From positions 1-64,000 of the forward strand of contig JAFSCS010000031.1 of assembly GCA_017436675.1 (NCBI GenBank): a stretch of 64,000 nucleotides of DNA, given 5' to 3'. Positions 7,569 through 17,150 of the stretch are shown piece after piece (the stretch's first letter is position 1; the number at the start of each line of letters is the position of its first letter). Made by a program: the position numbers and the translations under genes. Source of the stretch: Clostridia bacterium (GTDB taxonomy: Bacteria > Bacillota > Clostridia > Oscillospirales > CAG-382). The notes below the pieces were generated by a model, which saw only the letters and a list, made by a program, of their open reading frames with translations, did no database searches and was not told where the DNA came from.

Positions 7569-9836
7569 ATGTTTGAGATAAAAAAGCTGCCGAGCTATGT
7601 TGCGGAGTTTTTCGGCTCAAAGGGTATAGATATGTCATCTGCCGTTATCACGATGCAAAGCGATATGGGCAGGGATTCCGTCTATAAGGACGTCTATATC
7701 GTTTTGACGGAAAATACTCTTGCTTATGCCGAGGGAAGCGTTGTTGTCGCTGACCGAAGCGGTGGCACTTTTATTGAAAAAGAATTTATCGTTTACGAAA
7801 AAGAAAAGCTCGAGGAGCTGAAGGTCGAATCGATGATCTCCTCGGGAGCCGTCGTCGGAAAATATGACGGCACAGACACACTTATCTTCAACTTTTCGAA
7901 CACGTACCGTCACGAAGCAAACAGCTTTTGCAGAATGTACGGTGAGCTGAAAAAGGACGGAAAGATCAACGAGGAGAAGGCGAAGAAGGATCTCGAAAGC
8001 GAGAATTTTTGCCCGAAATGTCATCTTCGTTATCCCGATCCGTCTCGCAAGGTGTGTCCGAAATGTATGGACAAGGCAAAGCTGATAAAACGCTTGATGG
8101 GCTTTTTCGTCAAATATAAGGGCTATATGCTTCTTATAATGCTGACGTTTTTGCTCAGCGGCGGTCTTACCGTTCTCAGTCCATACGTCAGCAATAAGGT
8201 CTTTTATGACGACGTGCTGACCGAAGGCGGAAAAATGTTCGGTCAGATCGGTATCGTTATCGCGATGATCGTTGGTGTCAGGATCATTTCGATGGGCGTA
8301 AGTATGATCAACGGTATCATTTCGTCGAGAGTTGCGGCGAAGGTGGTATACGACCTCAAAAAGACGATATTCGATGCGATAAGAAGGCTTTCGCTTGGAT
8401 TTTTCACTAACAGACAAACGGGCGGACTGATGACTCAGGTCAACAGCGACGCCACGACGATATATTGGTTCTTCTGCGACGGATTTCCGTATCTTGTCAC
8501 GAGCGTGATCCAGCTCGTCGTAGTAATGACGATGATGCTGTTTCTCAATCCGAAGCTGACGCTTTATACGTTCTTGACAGTGCCGTTTTTCTTCCTGTCA
8601 TATCGTCTCGTTTTCAGATTGTTCTCGAAGCTCCACGCTCGAAGCTATTCGCGCCGCCGCTCGTTCAACTCGCTGATAAGCGACGTTTTGACGGGTGTGC
8701 GCGTTGTAAAATCGTTCTCGCGCGAGGAAGCGGAGATAAAGAGATTTGAAAAGAGCAACCGTAACCTTCGCGATGCCACGATCAACATCGGCACGACGCG
8801 AAACCTCATTTTCCCCGCGATCGGATTTATGCTGAAGATCGGAACGTTTCTCGTTTGGGGTATCGGCGGCTGGAGCGTTATCAAGGGCGAGGGCGAGATG
8901 ACTTACGGTATCTTGATGCAGTTTATCGCATATATGGATCTCGTTTATTCACCGCTTGATTTCTTGGCGGACGTGTCGAACTGGTGGGCAGAATGCCTCA
9001 ACTCGATGCAGCGTCTTTTCGAGATCTCCGATGCAGTTCCCGAGGTTCGCGAAAAGGAAGAGCCCGTCGTTCTCGACGAGGTGAAGGGCGACGTCGAGTT
9101 TCGAAACGTATCCTTTGCATATGAGGAAAACCGAAAGGTCATCGATTCCGTCAGCTTCAACGTTGAAGCGGGAAGCACACTCGGCATCGTCGGTCATACC
9201 GGTGCAGGAAAAAGTACACTTGCCAACCTTTTGACTCGTCTCTACGATCCTGCGGACGGTGATGTGTTCATCGACGGAGTGAATTTGAAGGACATCTCCT
9301 TCAGCCAGCTCCACGATATGATCGCGATAGTGAGCCAAGAGACTTATCTTTTCCGAGGTACGATACTCGACAATATAAGATATGCAAAGCCCGATGCGAC
9401 GTATGAGGAGGTCGTTCGTGCGGCGAAGATCGCCTCGGCGCATCAATTTATAATAAAATATCCCGATGGATACCAAACGCTTGTCGGTTGGGGACACAAG
9501 GATCTTTCCGGCGGTGAAAGACAGCGTGTTTCGATAGCAAGAGCTATTTTGAAAAACCCGAAGATACTCATCCTCGACGAAGCGACCGCGGCAATGGATA
9601 CCCAGACGGAAAGACAGATACAAGAAGCACTCAACCTCATCACGAAGGACAGAACGACGATAATAATCGCCCACCGTCTTTCGACGCTTCGCGAAGCGGA
9701 TAAGCTCATCGTCGTTGAAAACGGCAAGGTCGTTGAAAGCGGCACCGCGAAGGAGCTTTTGAAGGCTGAGGGTGTGTATTACAAGCTCTATAAGCTTCAA
9801 GCCGAGGCGTTGAAGACCGTCGGTATTGAAGAGTAA
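7569..9836 (+). CDS. ABC exporter half-transporter with N-terminal zinc ribbon
   Basis: A 755-residue fused membrane-ATPase protein. Residues 1 to about 150 are a soluble extension. Next come two CPKC pairs (CPKCHLRY and CPKCMDK, about 154-176), a zinc ribbon just before the first membrane helix. The six-helix exporter domain covers about 185-480. The ATPase domain has Walker A GHTGAGKST, Q-loop VSQETYLF, signature LSGGERQR, Walker B ILILDEATAAMD and the IAHRL histidine, so it should be active. It probably pairs with the second ABC gene of the operon. The substrate is unknown; DUF1854-linked exporters are best known beside cyanophycin genes, none of which are seen here. Confidence 0.88.
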   Translation: MFEIKKLPSYVAEFFGSKGIDMSSAVITMQSDMGRDSVYKDVYIVLTENTLAYAEGSVVVADRSGGTFIEKEFIVYEKEKLEELKVESMISSGAVVGKYDGTDTLIFNFSNTYRHEANSFCRMYGELKKDGKINEEKAKKDLESENFCPKCHLRYPDPSRKVCPKCMDKAKLIKRLMGFFVKYKGYMLLIMLTFLLSGGLTVLSPYVSNKVFYDDVLTEGGKMFGQIGIVIAMIVGVRIISMGVSMINGIISSRVAAKVVYDLKKTIFDAIRRLSLGFFTNRQTGGLMTQVNSDATTIYWFFCDGFPYLVTSVIQLVVVMTMMLFLNPKLTLYTFLTVPFFFLSYRLVFRLFSKLHARSYSRRRSFNSLISDVLTGVRVVKSFSREEAEIKRFEKSNRNLRDATINIGTTRNLIFPAIGFMLKIGTFLVWGIGGWSVIKGEGEMTYGILMQFIAYMDLVYSPLDFLADVSNWWAECLNSMQRLFEISDAVPEVREKEEPVVLDEVKGDVEFRNVSFAYEENRKVIDSVSFNVEAGSTLGIVGHTGAGKSTLANLLTRLYDPADGDVFIDGVNLKDISFSQLHDMIAIVSQETYLFRGTILDNIRYAKPDATYEEVVRAAKIASAHQFIIKYPDGYQTLVGWGHKDLSGGERQRVSIARAILKNPKILILDEATAAMDTQTERQIQEALNLITKDRTTIIIAHRLSTLREADKLIVVENGKVVESGTAKELLKAEGVYYKLYKLQAEALKTVGIEE

Positions 9837-9849
9837 GGAGGACAGATAA

Positions 9850-10416
9850 ATGGATAATAATCGTGCCTTCACCGATCTGGTGGAGATAACATATTTCAAC
9901 AGCGAAAACACAAAATTCTATCTCACCCCCGCGGGATTTCCCGCACTTGAGGCGTATATGAAGAAGGTAGTTACCAACGACCTCAAGGAAGAGAGCGAAG
10001 AGGTGCTTTGGCAGGACCTCGGAAGAGTGTATTTTCACCGTGCGTTTCCGTTCGATATGCCGACGAAGTTCATCTCCGTCGTAGACAAGGAGGGAAAGGA
10101 ATACGGGATAATCAAGGACGTTGAGGATCTCAGCGACGAAGCGAAGGAGATCGTTTTGGCGTCACTCGACAGAAAATACTTCGCACCCGAGATAACGAAG
10201 ATCAATTCCGTAAAGGATAGATTCGGTTATTCATATTGGAGCGTTGAGACCGACCACGGAAAAATGGATTTCACGCTTCAGGACACGTTCAGAGCTATCG
10301 CGAGGATCAGCGACAATCGTGTCGTCATCACAGACATCAAGGGTAACCGCTTCAATATAACGGACGTGGAAGCGCTCGACCATTCGAGCTACCGCAAGAT
10401 CGAGCTCTATCTGTAA
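9850..10416 (+). CDS. DUF1854 family protein
   Basis: A 188-residue soluble protein matching the DUF1854 family. Segments such as ITKINSVKDRFGYSYWSVET, TDIKGNRFNITDVEALD and the final IELYL are typical. It lies 13 bases after the first ABC gene and 17 before the second, each with a GGAG-type ribosome site, so the three form one operon. The family is known mainly as a companion of ABC exporters. A role as regulatory or coupling subunit is inference from this arrangement. Confidence 0.8.
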   Translation: MDNNRAFTDLVEITYFNSENTKFYLTPAGFPALEAYMKKVVTNDLKEESEEVLWQDLGRVYFHRAFPFDMPTKFISVVDKEGKEYGIIKDVEDLSDEAKEIVLASLDRKYFAPEITKINSVKDRFGYSYWSVETDHGKMDFTLQDTFRAIARISDNRVVITDIKGNRFNITDVEALDHSSYRKIELYL

Positions 10417-10433
10417 TAGAGCAGGGAGAAAAA

Positions 10434-12638
10434 ATGAAACCTATAGTTAATACATCGTGGCTGAAGCGAAACGAATTGAAGCTCCGCTTTCCCGAAGATG
10501 CGAGGGAATCGGACGTTTATTTCGCATACAGTCTGAATAAAAACAACGAATTGATTGTCGGTGTGTGTTGCTATAATGACGGTGTGCTCTATCGGACCGA
10601 CACCGAGAGCGAGGAGGTATATACCTTGTCGCTTGGAGATATAAAGTCGGTCAGATGTGTGACCTACGTTGGATGTATCGCGTTCGAATACACCGATATG
10701 AACGACGTTGAGTGGGAGCTTTGCCGTGCAGGGATGGAATGTCGCTTGATGATGCAGAATGCCGCGAAGCAGATCGAGGTAATAAAAGAGGGAAGAACAC
10801 CGCCAAAAACGGTCGAGAACCTCGAGCTTTGTTGCCCGAAATGCGGCGCACCGTATCGAAGCGGCTCGAACATCTGTCTCGAATGCTCGGACAAGAAGGG
10901 AATGATAAAGCGAATACTTCCGTATGCCGCGCCGTATTGGAAGCCGCTTCTTTTCTCGATCCTTCTCTACTTCGCGACGACGGGTGTTGCACTCATCACT
11001 CCGAGGATCAACAAAATACTTATCGACGATTATATCAAAGCGGAGGCAACTCCACTTCTTGGCGGCTTTATTGCCGTAATATTGGCGCTCGTCGGCGTCA
11101 GCCTCTTTAACGTTATTTCGGGAGTGATCCGAAATATCCTGATAGTTAAGGTGGGAAACAATATTTCATCCGAGCTCAAGGATGCACTTTTCAAAAAGGT
11201 GCAGCAGCTTTCCGTTGCGGGTATCTCACGCCGCTCGGCAGGTGAGCTGATAACGCGAATAACGAGCGACACGGTATCGATGATGGAGCTTTTGACCGAC
11301 ACGATGCCGACACTAATACAGCAATCGCTCGTGTTCATCGGTGTTGGAGTGATGATGTTCTCTATGAACTGGCAGCTCACACTTCTGATCATCTTCCCGA
11401 TGCCGTTTATAATGTTTTTCTTCTTCTCAACGAGAAGATATATCAACCGCCGTTACCACAGACAATGGCAAAGCGAATCCGAGGCAAACACAGTGCTTCA
11501 CGATATTTTCCAAGGTATCCGCGTTGTCAAGGTGTTCGGTATGGAGGAATATGAAGCGAAGCGATTCGACAAGCAGATAAAGAAGATTTCCGAGATATCG
11601 GCGTCAAACGAGGTGTTCTGGCAACTCATTATGCCACCGATAAACCTCTTGATGAGCATCGGTGAGTTCTTCATCCTCGCGTATGCGGGCTCGAAGATCA
11701 TCGACGGCACGATGACGCTCGGTGATATGCAGGTATTCTTGTCCTATGCGGCGATGCTCTACGGTCCGTTGCGCTGGATCTCGTTCCTGCCGAGACGACT
11801 CACACGTCAGCTCACCTCGGCACAAAAGGTATTCGAGATAATGGACGAAAAGATCGATATGGTCGACCTCGACGATTCGATCGAACGCGAGATAGATGGC
11901 GACATAACGCTCAAAAACGCATATTTCGGATATGACAAGGGCGAATACGTTCTGAAGGACATCAGCCTCGAGGTGAAGCAGGGCGAGATGCTCGGCATCG
12001 TCGGACGAAGCGGCGTTGGTAAGAGTACGCTTATAAACCTCGTTATGCGTCTGTATGACTTGGACGAAGGTAACCTTTTGATCGACGATATCGATATTCG
12101 CGATTACTCACAACATTGTTTGCGCAGCCAGATCGGTGTCGTGTTGCAGGAAACGTTCTTGTTCAAGGGAACGCTCTATAAAAATATAGCATACGCCAAC
12201 CCGAACGCGACGCCCGATGAGGTCATCAAGGCGGCGAAGCTTGCGAACGCACATCAGTTTATTATGAAGCTGCCCGACGGCTATAATACGATGGTAGGCG
12301 AGCGCGGACAAACGCTTTCGGGCGGTGAACGTCAACGTATCGCGATCGCGCGTGCGGTGCTCAGAAACCCGAAGATATTGATACTTGACGAGGCGACCGC
12401 GTCGCTCGACACCGAGACGGAAAAGCTTATCCAAGACTCCGTTGCGGCGTTGACGAAGGATAGAACGACGCTTGCGATAGCGCATAGACTCTCGACACTT
12501 CGTAATTGCACGAAGCTCATCGTGCTCGAAAAAGGAAAGATCGAGGAGATGGGCAGCCACGACGAGCTGATGCGTAAGCAGGGCAGATACTTCGATCTCG
12601 TAATGGCTCAACGCCAGATCTCAAAATTCAAGAAATAG
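10434..12638 (+). CDS. Second ABC exporter half-transporter with N-terminal zinc ribbon
   Basis: The 734-residue paralogue of the first half-transporter, with the same order: a soluble N-terminal domain, a ribbon formed by CCPKCGAPY and CLECSDKKG (about residues 133-155), six membrane helices and an ATPase domain. The ATPase motifs are GRSGVGKST, VLQETFLF, LSGGERQR, ILILDEATASLD and IAHRL. Both nucleotide sites of the presumed heterodimer therefore look intact. The shared N-terminal architecture suggests that it binds the same partner, perhaps the DUF1854 protein between them. Confidence 0.88.
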   Translation: MKPIVNTSWLKRNELKLRFPEDARESDVYFAYSLNKNNELIVGVCCYNDGVLYRTDTESEEVYTLSLGDIKSVRCVTYVGCIAFEYTDMNDVEWELCRAGMECRLMMQNAAKQIEVIKEGRTPPKTVENLELCCPKCGAPYRSGSNICLECSDKKGMIKRILPYAAPYWKPLLFSILLYFATTGVALITPRINKILIDDYIKAEATPLLGGFIAVILALVGVSLFNVISGVIRNILIVKVGNNISSELKDALFKKVQQLSVAGISRRSAGELITRITSDTVSMMELLTDTMPTLIQQSLVFIGVGVMMFSMNWQLTLLIIFPMPFIMFFFFSTRRYINRRYHRQWQSESEANTVLHDIFQGIRVVKVFGMEEYEAKRFDKQIKKISEISASNEVFWQLIMPPINLLMSIGEFFILAYAGSKIIDGTMTLGDMQVFLSYAAMLYGPLRWISFLPRRLTRQLTSAQKVFEIMDEKIDMVDLDDSIEREIDGDITLKNAYFGYDKGEYVLKDISLEVKQGEMLGIVGRSGVGKSTLINLVMRLYDLDEGNLLIDDIDIRDYSQHCLRSQIGVVLQETFLFKGTLYKNIAYANPNATPDEVIKAAKLANAHQFIMKLPDGYNTMVGERGQTLSGGERQRIAIARAVLRNPKILILDEATASLDTETEKLIQDSVAALTKDRTTLAIAHRLSTLRNCTKLIVLEKGKIEEMGSHDELMRKQGRYFDLVMAQRQISKFKK

Positions 12639-12651
12639 TTTTTTGATGAGG

Positions 12652-12676
12652 GGGTGCTTTTTTCGAAAAGCACCCC
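12652..12676 (+). terminator. Hairpin after the ABC operon
   Basis: GGGGGTGCTTT and AAAGCACCCCC form an 11-bp stem over a TTCG-like loop shortly after the stop codon of the second ABC gene. It lacks a long T-run and may belong to the repeat that follows. Confidence 0.5.
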
Positions 12677-12706
12677 CTCAAACTCCCCCGAAAAACTCAA
12701 TATACC

Positions 12707-12880
12707 GTGAGGCTTGTCAAGTGTCGAAACGGCTTCGTCACCATAGAATTGAAAGTTTCGTCAACCTTTTTAAAGGTTGTGCGGGTCAAGGGGCGCGTTT
12801 TTGGCGAAGCCAAAACCCAACACTATTGCTTGCAATAGTGTGTGAGCTCTCCCTTGAAAGCGACGATGCTGATATGCTTC
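12707..12880. repeat. Dispersed structured intergenic repeat, copy 2
   Basis: Contains CAACCTTTTTAAAGGTTG (about 12762-12779), TTTTGGCGAAGCCAAAA (12799-12815, identical to copy 1) and CACTATTGC/GCAATAGTG (12821-12840). These are the same hairpins as in copy 1, with compensating length changes. No conserved protein frame runs across it. Confidence 0.7.
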
Positions 12881-12902
12881 CATCTTGATTGGAACTGCAA
12901 TA

Positions 12903-12976
12903 TAGGCGGACGGCTGATGCCGTCCCTTTTTTTCGCTCATAAAAAAAGACGGCTTTTATAAGCCGTCTTTTGAATT
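12903..12976. terminator. Two adjacent terminators between convergent operons
   Basis: GGACGGC-TGAT-GCCGTCC followed by T's (about 12908-12935) would end plus-strand transcription. AAAAGACGGCTT-TTAT-AAGCCGTCTTTT (about 12945-12972) fits either strand and sits just after the capA-like gene on the minus strand. Confidence 0.8.
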
Positions 12977-12989
12977 TGTCTGGATAAGG

Positions 12990-14447
12990 TTAAAAATCGA
13001 CCGAGATGACCTCTCTGATGACGTTGTCCGATGCAACGTAGCCGTTGACCGAGATGCTCGCGATGTGGTCGCGTACTCGCTGCTGCTCCTTTTCGCTGAG
13101 CATCGAAAGATAGCAGTTTTTCTGCTTCAGCGGAAGCATCCTGCTTGTTATCTCGCCGTCGCCGTCTATCTCGACGCTCATCAAGACCGTGTCGCGATCC
13201 TTCGCATTGAAAAGATAGTTTCCGATGTTGTAGGCAATGAGCTTGCCCTTGTAGAACTCAACGCCTTGGAGATTGTGCGCGTGCGCACCGATTATAACGT
13301 CCGCACCGCTGTTTATGTAGTTTTTTCCTTGCTTCCTGATGATATCTTCGATATACGTTTCGTTCTCCGCACCCCAGTGTACGAAAAGTATAACGATGTC
13401 GGAGTTAGCCTTCGCTTCCTCTATCGTTTGGCACATCATCGCGTCGTCATAGATACCGAACACCCCGGGAGAAGTCTCGGTCGCTATCGGTGTATGATAC
13501 ACCTTTTCTGCTCTTGAGCCGCAAATATACGCGATCTTTCTGCCGTTTATGATGTAGTAGAGCGGCTTTCTTGCCTCGTCAACGTCGCGCCCTGCGCCAA
13601 TGCGCTGAAGTCCCGCGGCGTCCACCGTGTCGAGCGTGTCGTAAAAGGCAGTTTCACCAAAGTCGAAAACGTGGTTGTTCGCAAGTCCGAGCACGTCGAC
13701 TCCCATATCGTGATAGATAAAAGTCCTGTTTGTCGGTGCGCGGAAGGTGTAGGATTTGTTTGGATTTCTCGTGCCTCTGTCACTGAAGCAAAACTCGTTG
13801 TTGAGCGTCATAACGTCGAACGCCTTCATCAGCTCGACTATCTCGCTGTCCATAATGCCGTCGAGCCCTTTTCCGCGCTCGTAATACGCAGGCCCGATAA
13901 CGTAGTCGTCGCAAAACGAGAAATCACCGCCAAACCCGAGCGAGATAAGTCCGCTTTCGGTCTGCCCAAGCTCTATCGAAGTGACACCGTTCATACGTTC
14001 ACGCAACACGTGGAGCGTGTCGCCCGTTTTGTCGTGCCAAAGCTCACGAGTGTATGAGCCTTCCTTTAATGAAGCCGTTATCCCTTCAAGTGCACCTCTG
14101 CCCTTCGTTTCGCAGACGAATCGTATAAGTTCCTCGGTGACGAGCGGCTTGTCCTCCTCGGGCAAGAGCCCGATCGATGCGAGTAGCTCCGTGATCGCCG
14201 TCTCGTCAAGCTCATCATCGCTGTCCGATACGTCGGAGCTGCTTTCCGTTTCACTTTCGGCTTCACTCTCCGTCTCGCTTTCAGCCTCGCTCTCCTCGGT
14301 TGACGAGGAGTTGAGGCTTTCCTCATCGCTGACGGGTGCGGAAATGTCGACCGACACCTCGGGACTCACCTCGCAAGCCAAAAGAAAAACCAAGCAAAGA
14401 CACAAGATCAATGCAAAAACTCTGTGTTTCAAAAAAGATCCCCCCAT
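12990..14447 (-). CDS. CapA-family lipoprotein (metallophosphoesterase-like)
   Basis: A 485-residue protein with an N-terminal signal ending in a lipobox (VFLLAC, cysteine near residue 25), so it is probably anchored to the outer face of the membrane. A Ser/Glu/Asp-rich linker (about 35-85) leads to the CapA fold, with GFGGDFSF, LGLANNHVFDFG, VHWGAENE and GAHAHNLQG. CapA proteins belong to poly-gamma-glutamate capsule systems, but many stand-alone members have no proven role. The ATG at 14447 has a weak ribosome site; a TTG at 14432 preceded by GGGGGG is a good alternative. It lies 12 bases after the MurL-MurD gene in one operon. Confidence 0.85.
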   Translation of the reverse strand: MGGSFLKHRVFALILCLCLVFLLACEVSPEVSVDISAPVSDEESLNSSSTEESEAESETESEAESETESSSDVSDSDDELDETAITELLASIGLLPEEDKPLVTEELIRFVCETKGRGALEGITASLKEGSYTRELWHDKTGDTLHVLRERMNGVTSIELGQTESGLISLGFGGDFSFCDDYVIGPAYYERGKGLDGIMDSEIVELMKAFDVMTLNNEFCFSDRGTRNPNKSYTFRAPTNRTFIYHDMGVDVLGLANNHVFDFGETAFYDTLDTVDAAGLQRIGAGRDVDEARKPLYYIINGRKIAYICGSRAEKVYHTPIATETSPGVFGIYDDAMMCQTIEEAKANSDIVILFVHWGAENETYIEDIIRKQGKNYINSGADVIIGAHAHNLQGVEFYKGKLIAYNIGNYLFNAKDRDTVLMSVEIDGDGEITSRMLPLKQKNCYLSMLSEKEQQRVRDHIASISVNGYVASDNVIREVISVDF

Positions 14448-14459
14448 TCTTTTCTTTAT

Positions 14460-17057
14460 TTATCGTTCGAACACAAGACGCTTGAATTCGTCCCCTCTGT
14501 GTTCGAAATTTTTGAATATACCGTAGCTTGCCGCCGCAGGCGAGAGAAGGCATATCCTTCCCTTCGGCGTAACAGCCTTCGCCACCTTGACGGCTTCCTC
14601 AAGCGTCGGTGTTAAGACCGCTCTGCCCGAAAACGATTCGTCGTCCTTTATCTGCTCAAAAATACGCCTTCCCGTGTCCGCCATCAAAAGTATATGCTCA
14701 ACGCTCGACGTCCTCAAAAATTCGATTAGCTCGTCATAGTGAAGCCCTCTGTCCATTCCTCCGAGAAGCAAAGTTGCCGTCGTCGGAAGCGACTTGAGTG
14801 CGCTGATCACGGTCTCCGATGCCGTCGAGATGGAGTCGTTGTAATAGATCACACCGTCAACCTCGCCGAGACACTCGAGCCTATGCGGAAGCGGGCGGAA
14901 GGTCTTCAAAGCAGCGAAGAATTGCGGCTCACTGACGTATCGTGAGCACACCGCGTATGCAAACGCGACGTTGAATATATTGTGACTGCCGACGAGCGAG
15001 GTCTTCGTCTCGTCGATCGTGAAATATTTTTTGTCGAACTTGAAGCCGTGCTCGTCGACGGGAATATCCGCATCCTTGCCGATACAGATCGCCGTATATC
15101 TCGGATAGAGATCGACGTGGCAGTAGAGAAGATCGCCAGACATTTGAAGACGGTAGATGTTTTCCTTCGCCGCCTTGTATTTCTCGAATGAACCGTAGTG
15201 GTCGAGATGCTCCTCGTATAGATTGAGGTAAAGCGCAGTGTGCGGAGCGGTCTTCGCATATTCAAGCTGGTGGGACGATAGCTCCATAACGACGACCGTG
15301 TTTTTTTCTACCTTTTCAGCAACGTCAAACGGCGGAATTCCGATATTCCCCGCAATAACGGAGTCAACTCCGCTTTCGTGAAGCACGTGATAGATGAGGC
15401 TCGTCGTCGTGCTTTTTCCCTTCGTTCCCGTGATGCCGATGGTGTTGTGTCGGAAATACTGCAAAAACAGCTCGACCTGAGAGAGTATCAATGCCTTCGG
15501 TGTGTATTCGAGCACGACACCGGGACTTTTCATAACGATGTCAAAATCGTCCATCGCCTTTTGGTAGCCGTCGCCGAAAATATCAACGCCCTCGCCCTCG
15601 AATTTGTCGGCAACCGTATAGCTGATACCGAGCTTGTCGAACAGAGATGCGGTGGACTTGCCCTCACGTCCGTATCCGAGAATAAGCACCTTTCCTCTGA
15701 CGATGCCCTTTATATATCCGTAAAACGAGCAGCATTTTTTCAAAACGAGCGGCAAAAGATGGCTCGGGACGTTATGCTCGTTTTCGACGAAGCTGAAGAA
15801 GTTGCCCTCGTCGGTGAGATCGACCTTGTTTTTGTAATATTCGAGAAGATAGGGAAGTGTTTCGCGCTTTTTGATAGCCTCGAGGATGCTTGCCCTGACC
15901 TCGCTTCTGCTTCCGACGCACTCAAACGGCTTTTCGGGAACGAGCCCGACAAGGCTTTCGAGAACGGGAACGAGCGTTTCGTCGTTCAGTATATCGCATC
16001 CGAATATCTCGCTGATCTCCTCGTCGCCGAGGTGGGCGGAGAGCATCAGCGCAACGAAAAGGCACTTCGGACATTTACCGCACCACGAATCAGTCTTGCT
16101 TCCGACGTTACAGCTTCGGAAGATCGGGTGGTATTTTTTCTGCTCGGCGAACGCCTTCGCGATCTGGTATTCGCTGAGCGGACGCAAAAGTGAGAAGTAA
16201 TAAACACCGCTTGCGATATATTTTTTCTCATATTCGAAGAAATCGCGCTCAAATTCATAGCTCTTCGAATATTGATGGTTGACCTTGGAGTTCGGAACGG
16301 TAGATTCGTTCGCACTCGATTCGTTCGAGAGGGCGACGTATTTCTTTCCGTTCAGGTATGCAAGGAGCACGGTCGAAAACGCAACGACAGCGGAAAACGG
16401 AGTGTGTCCGTTGAGAAAGCCCTTTTTGTTGAGCTCGAGCATGTTTTTGTCGAGCGTGCGCTTGACGTGCAGCGCCCCTCTGCCCGATACCTCGATGCAC
16501 CGATCCGTTGCGCCTCTGGAGTTGATAACGGCACAGTCAACGTCGTCGAAATTTTTCAAAAGCTCGAGAGTGAGAGCCGAGTCCTTGCCTCCGCCGACGG
16601 GAACGAGATATCCGCAAAGCTCATTCTTCGGTGCGGTCTCGGAAAAACCGTCACCCGTGAACACAAGCTCCATAAAATCATCCTCGGTGCAAACGATCCC
16701 GTTTACGTGGAAAAATTCGCCAAGCCCGTTGTAGTAGAGCTTTTTCCACCAAGATATCGCCTCGTCGTCAAGATGAGCACATTTCACGTTGACTTTTTTC
16801 GGGCAACACGTTTTCCAATAGCTGACGAGCTCAACGAGTCCGAGCGAGAAAACGAGCTTTTTCACCGTTTCATCGACCATTGCATCGGCTTTTTTCGGGA
16901 TGACGTAAGTCGGTGCAAACGAGCATAGCCCATCGACAGAAAAATCATATTTTATGGATAACGAGTCGCCGTTGTCGGTGACGTCGTATCCGTTATAATT
17001 AAAAACAGGGTAAATATTCCTCAATTCATCGTATCTGTTCAATTTCACATACTCCAA
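14460..17057 (-). CDS. MurL-MurD fusion: glutamate epimerase plus muramoyl-alanine ligase
   Basis: An 865-residue fusion. Residues 1 to about 450 match MurL, the UDP-MurNAc-L-Ala-L-Glu epimerase: PVGGGKDSALTLE, ALSNESSANES, VNHQYSKSYEFE, SLLRPLSEYQIA and WCGKCPKCLFV. From about 465 the protein is a MurD-type ligase, with the N-terminal Rossmann start VLILGYGREGKST, ATP loop GITGTKGKSTTT, MELSSHQLEYA and NLYEEHLDHYG. In the known pathway MurD2 adds L-Glu to UDP-MurNAc-L-Ala and MurL inverts it, replacing MurI plus MurD. The first codon is TTG at 17057; a GTG at 17048 follows GGAG closely and is possible. Confidence 0.88.
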   Translation of the reverse strand: MEYVKLNRYDELRNIYPVFNYNGYDVTDNGDSLSIKYDFSVDGLCSFAPTYVIPKKADAMVDETVKKLVFSLGLVELVSYWKTCCPKKVNVKCAHLDDEAISWWKKLYYNGLGEFFHVNGIVCTEDDFMELVFTGDGFSETAPKNELCGYLVPVGGGKDSALTLELLKNFDDVDCAVINSRGATDRCIEVSGRGALHVKRTLDKNMLELNKKGFLNGHTPFSAVVAFSTVLLAYLNGKKYVALSNESSANESTVPNSKVNHQYSKSYEFERDFFEYEKKYIASGVYYFSLLRPLSEYQIAKAFAEQKKYHPIFRSCNVGSKTDSWCGKCPKCLFVALMLSAHLGDEEISEIFGCDILNDETLVPVLESLVGLVPEKPFECVGSRSEVRASILEAIKKRETLPYLLEYYKNKVDLTDEGNFFSFVENEHNVPSHLLPLVLKKCCSFYGYIKGIVRGKVLILGYGREGKSTASLFDKLGISYTVADKFEGEGVDIFGDGYQKAMDDFDIVMKSPGVVLEYTPKALILSQVELFLQYFRHNTIGITGTKGKSTTTSLIYHVLHESGVDSVIAGNIGIPPFDVAEKVEKNTVVVMELSSHQLEYAKTAPHTALYLNLYEEHLDHYGSFEKYKAAKENIYRLQMSGDLLYCHVDLYPRYTAICIGKDADIPVDEHGFKFDKKYFTIDETKTSLVGSHNIFNVAFAYAVCSRYVSEPQFFAALKTFRPLPHRLECLGEVDGVIYYNDSISTASETVISALKSLPTTATLLLGGMDRGLHYDELIEFLRTSSVEHILLMADTGRRIFEQIKDDESFSGRAVLTPTLEEAVKVAKAVTPKGRICLLSPAAASYGIFKNFEHRGDEFKRLVFER

Positions 17058-17111
17058 AATAAGTTATACTATTATTATACACAATAAGTGTTTTTTTGCA
17101 AGTGGAAAATA

Positions 17112-17143
17112 AGAAACGCCAAAGCGGCAACCTCGGCGTTTTC
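17112..17143 (-). terminator. Terminator of the pyruvate kinase gene
   Basis: On the minus strand AACGCC pairs with GGCGTT around a GC-rich inner part and is followed by TCTTATTTT, a few bases after the pyk stop codon. Confidence 0.6.
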
Positions 17144-17150
17144 TCAAATA

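Noticed and set aside
8949-9911. 320-codon frame antisense to the first ABC gene
   Set aside because: The opposite strand encodes a complete ABC ATPase domain with all motifs; this frame is a shadow.
15378-16193. 271-codon frame antisense to the MurL-MurD gene
   Set aside because: It lies inside a well-supported fusion enzyme gene and has no ribosome site.
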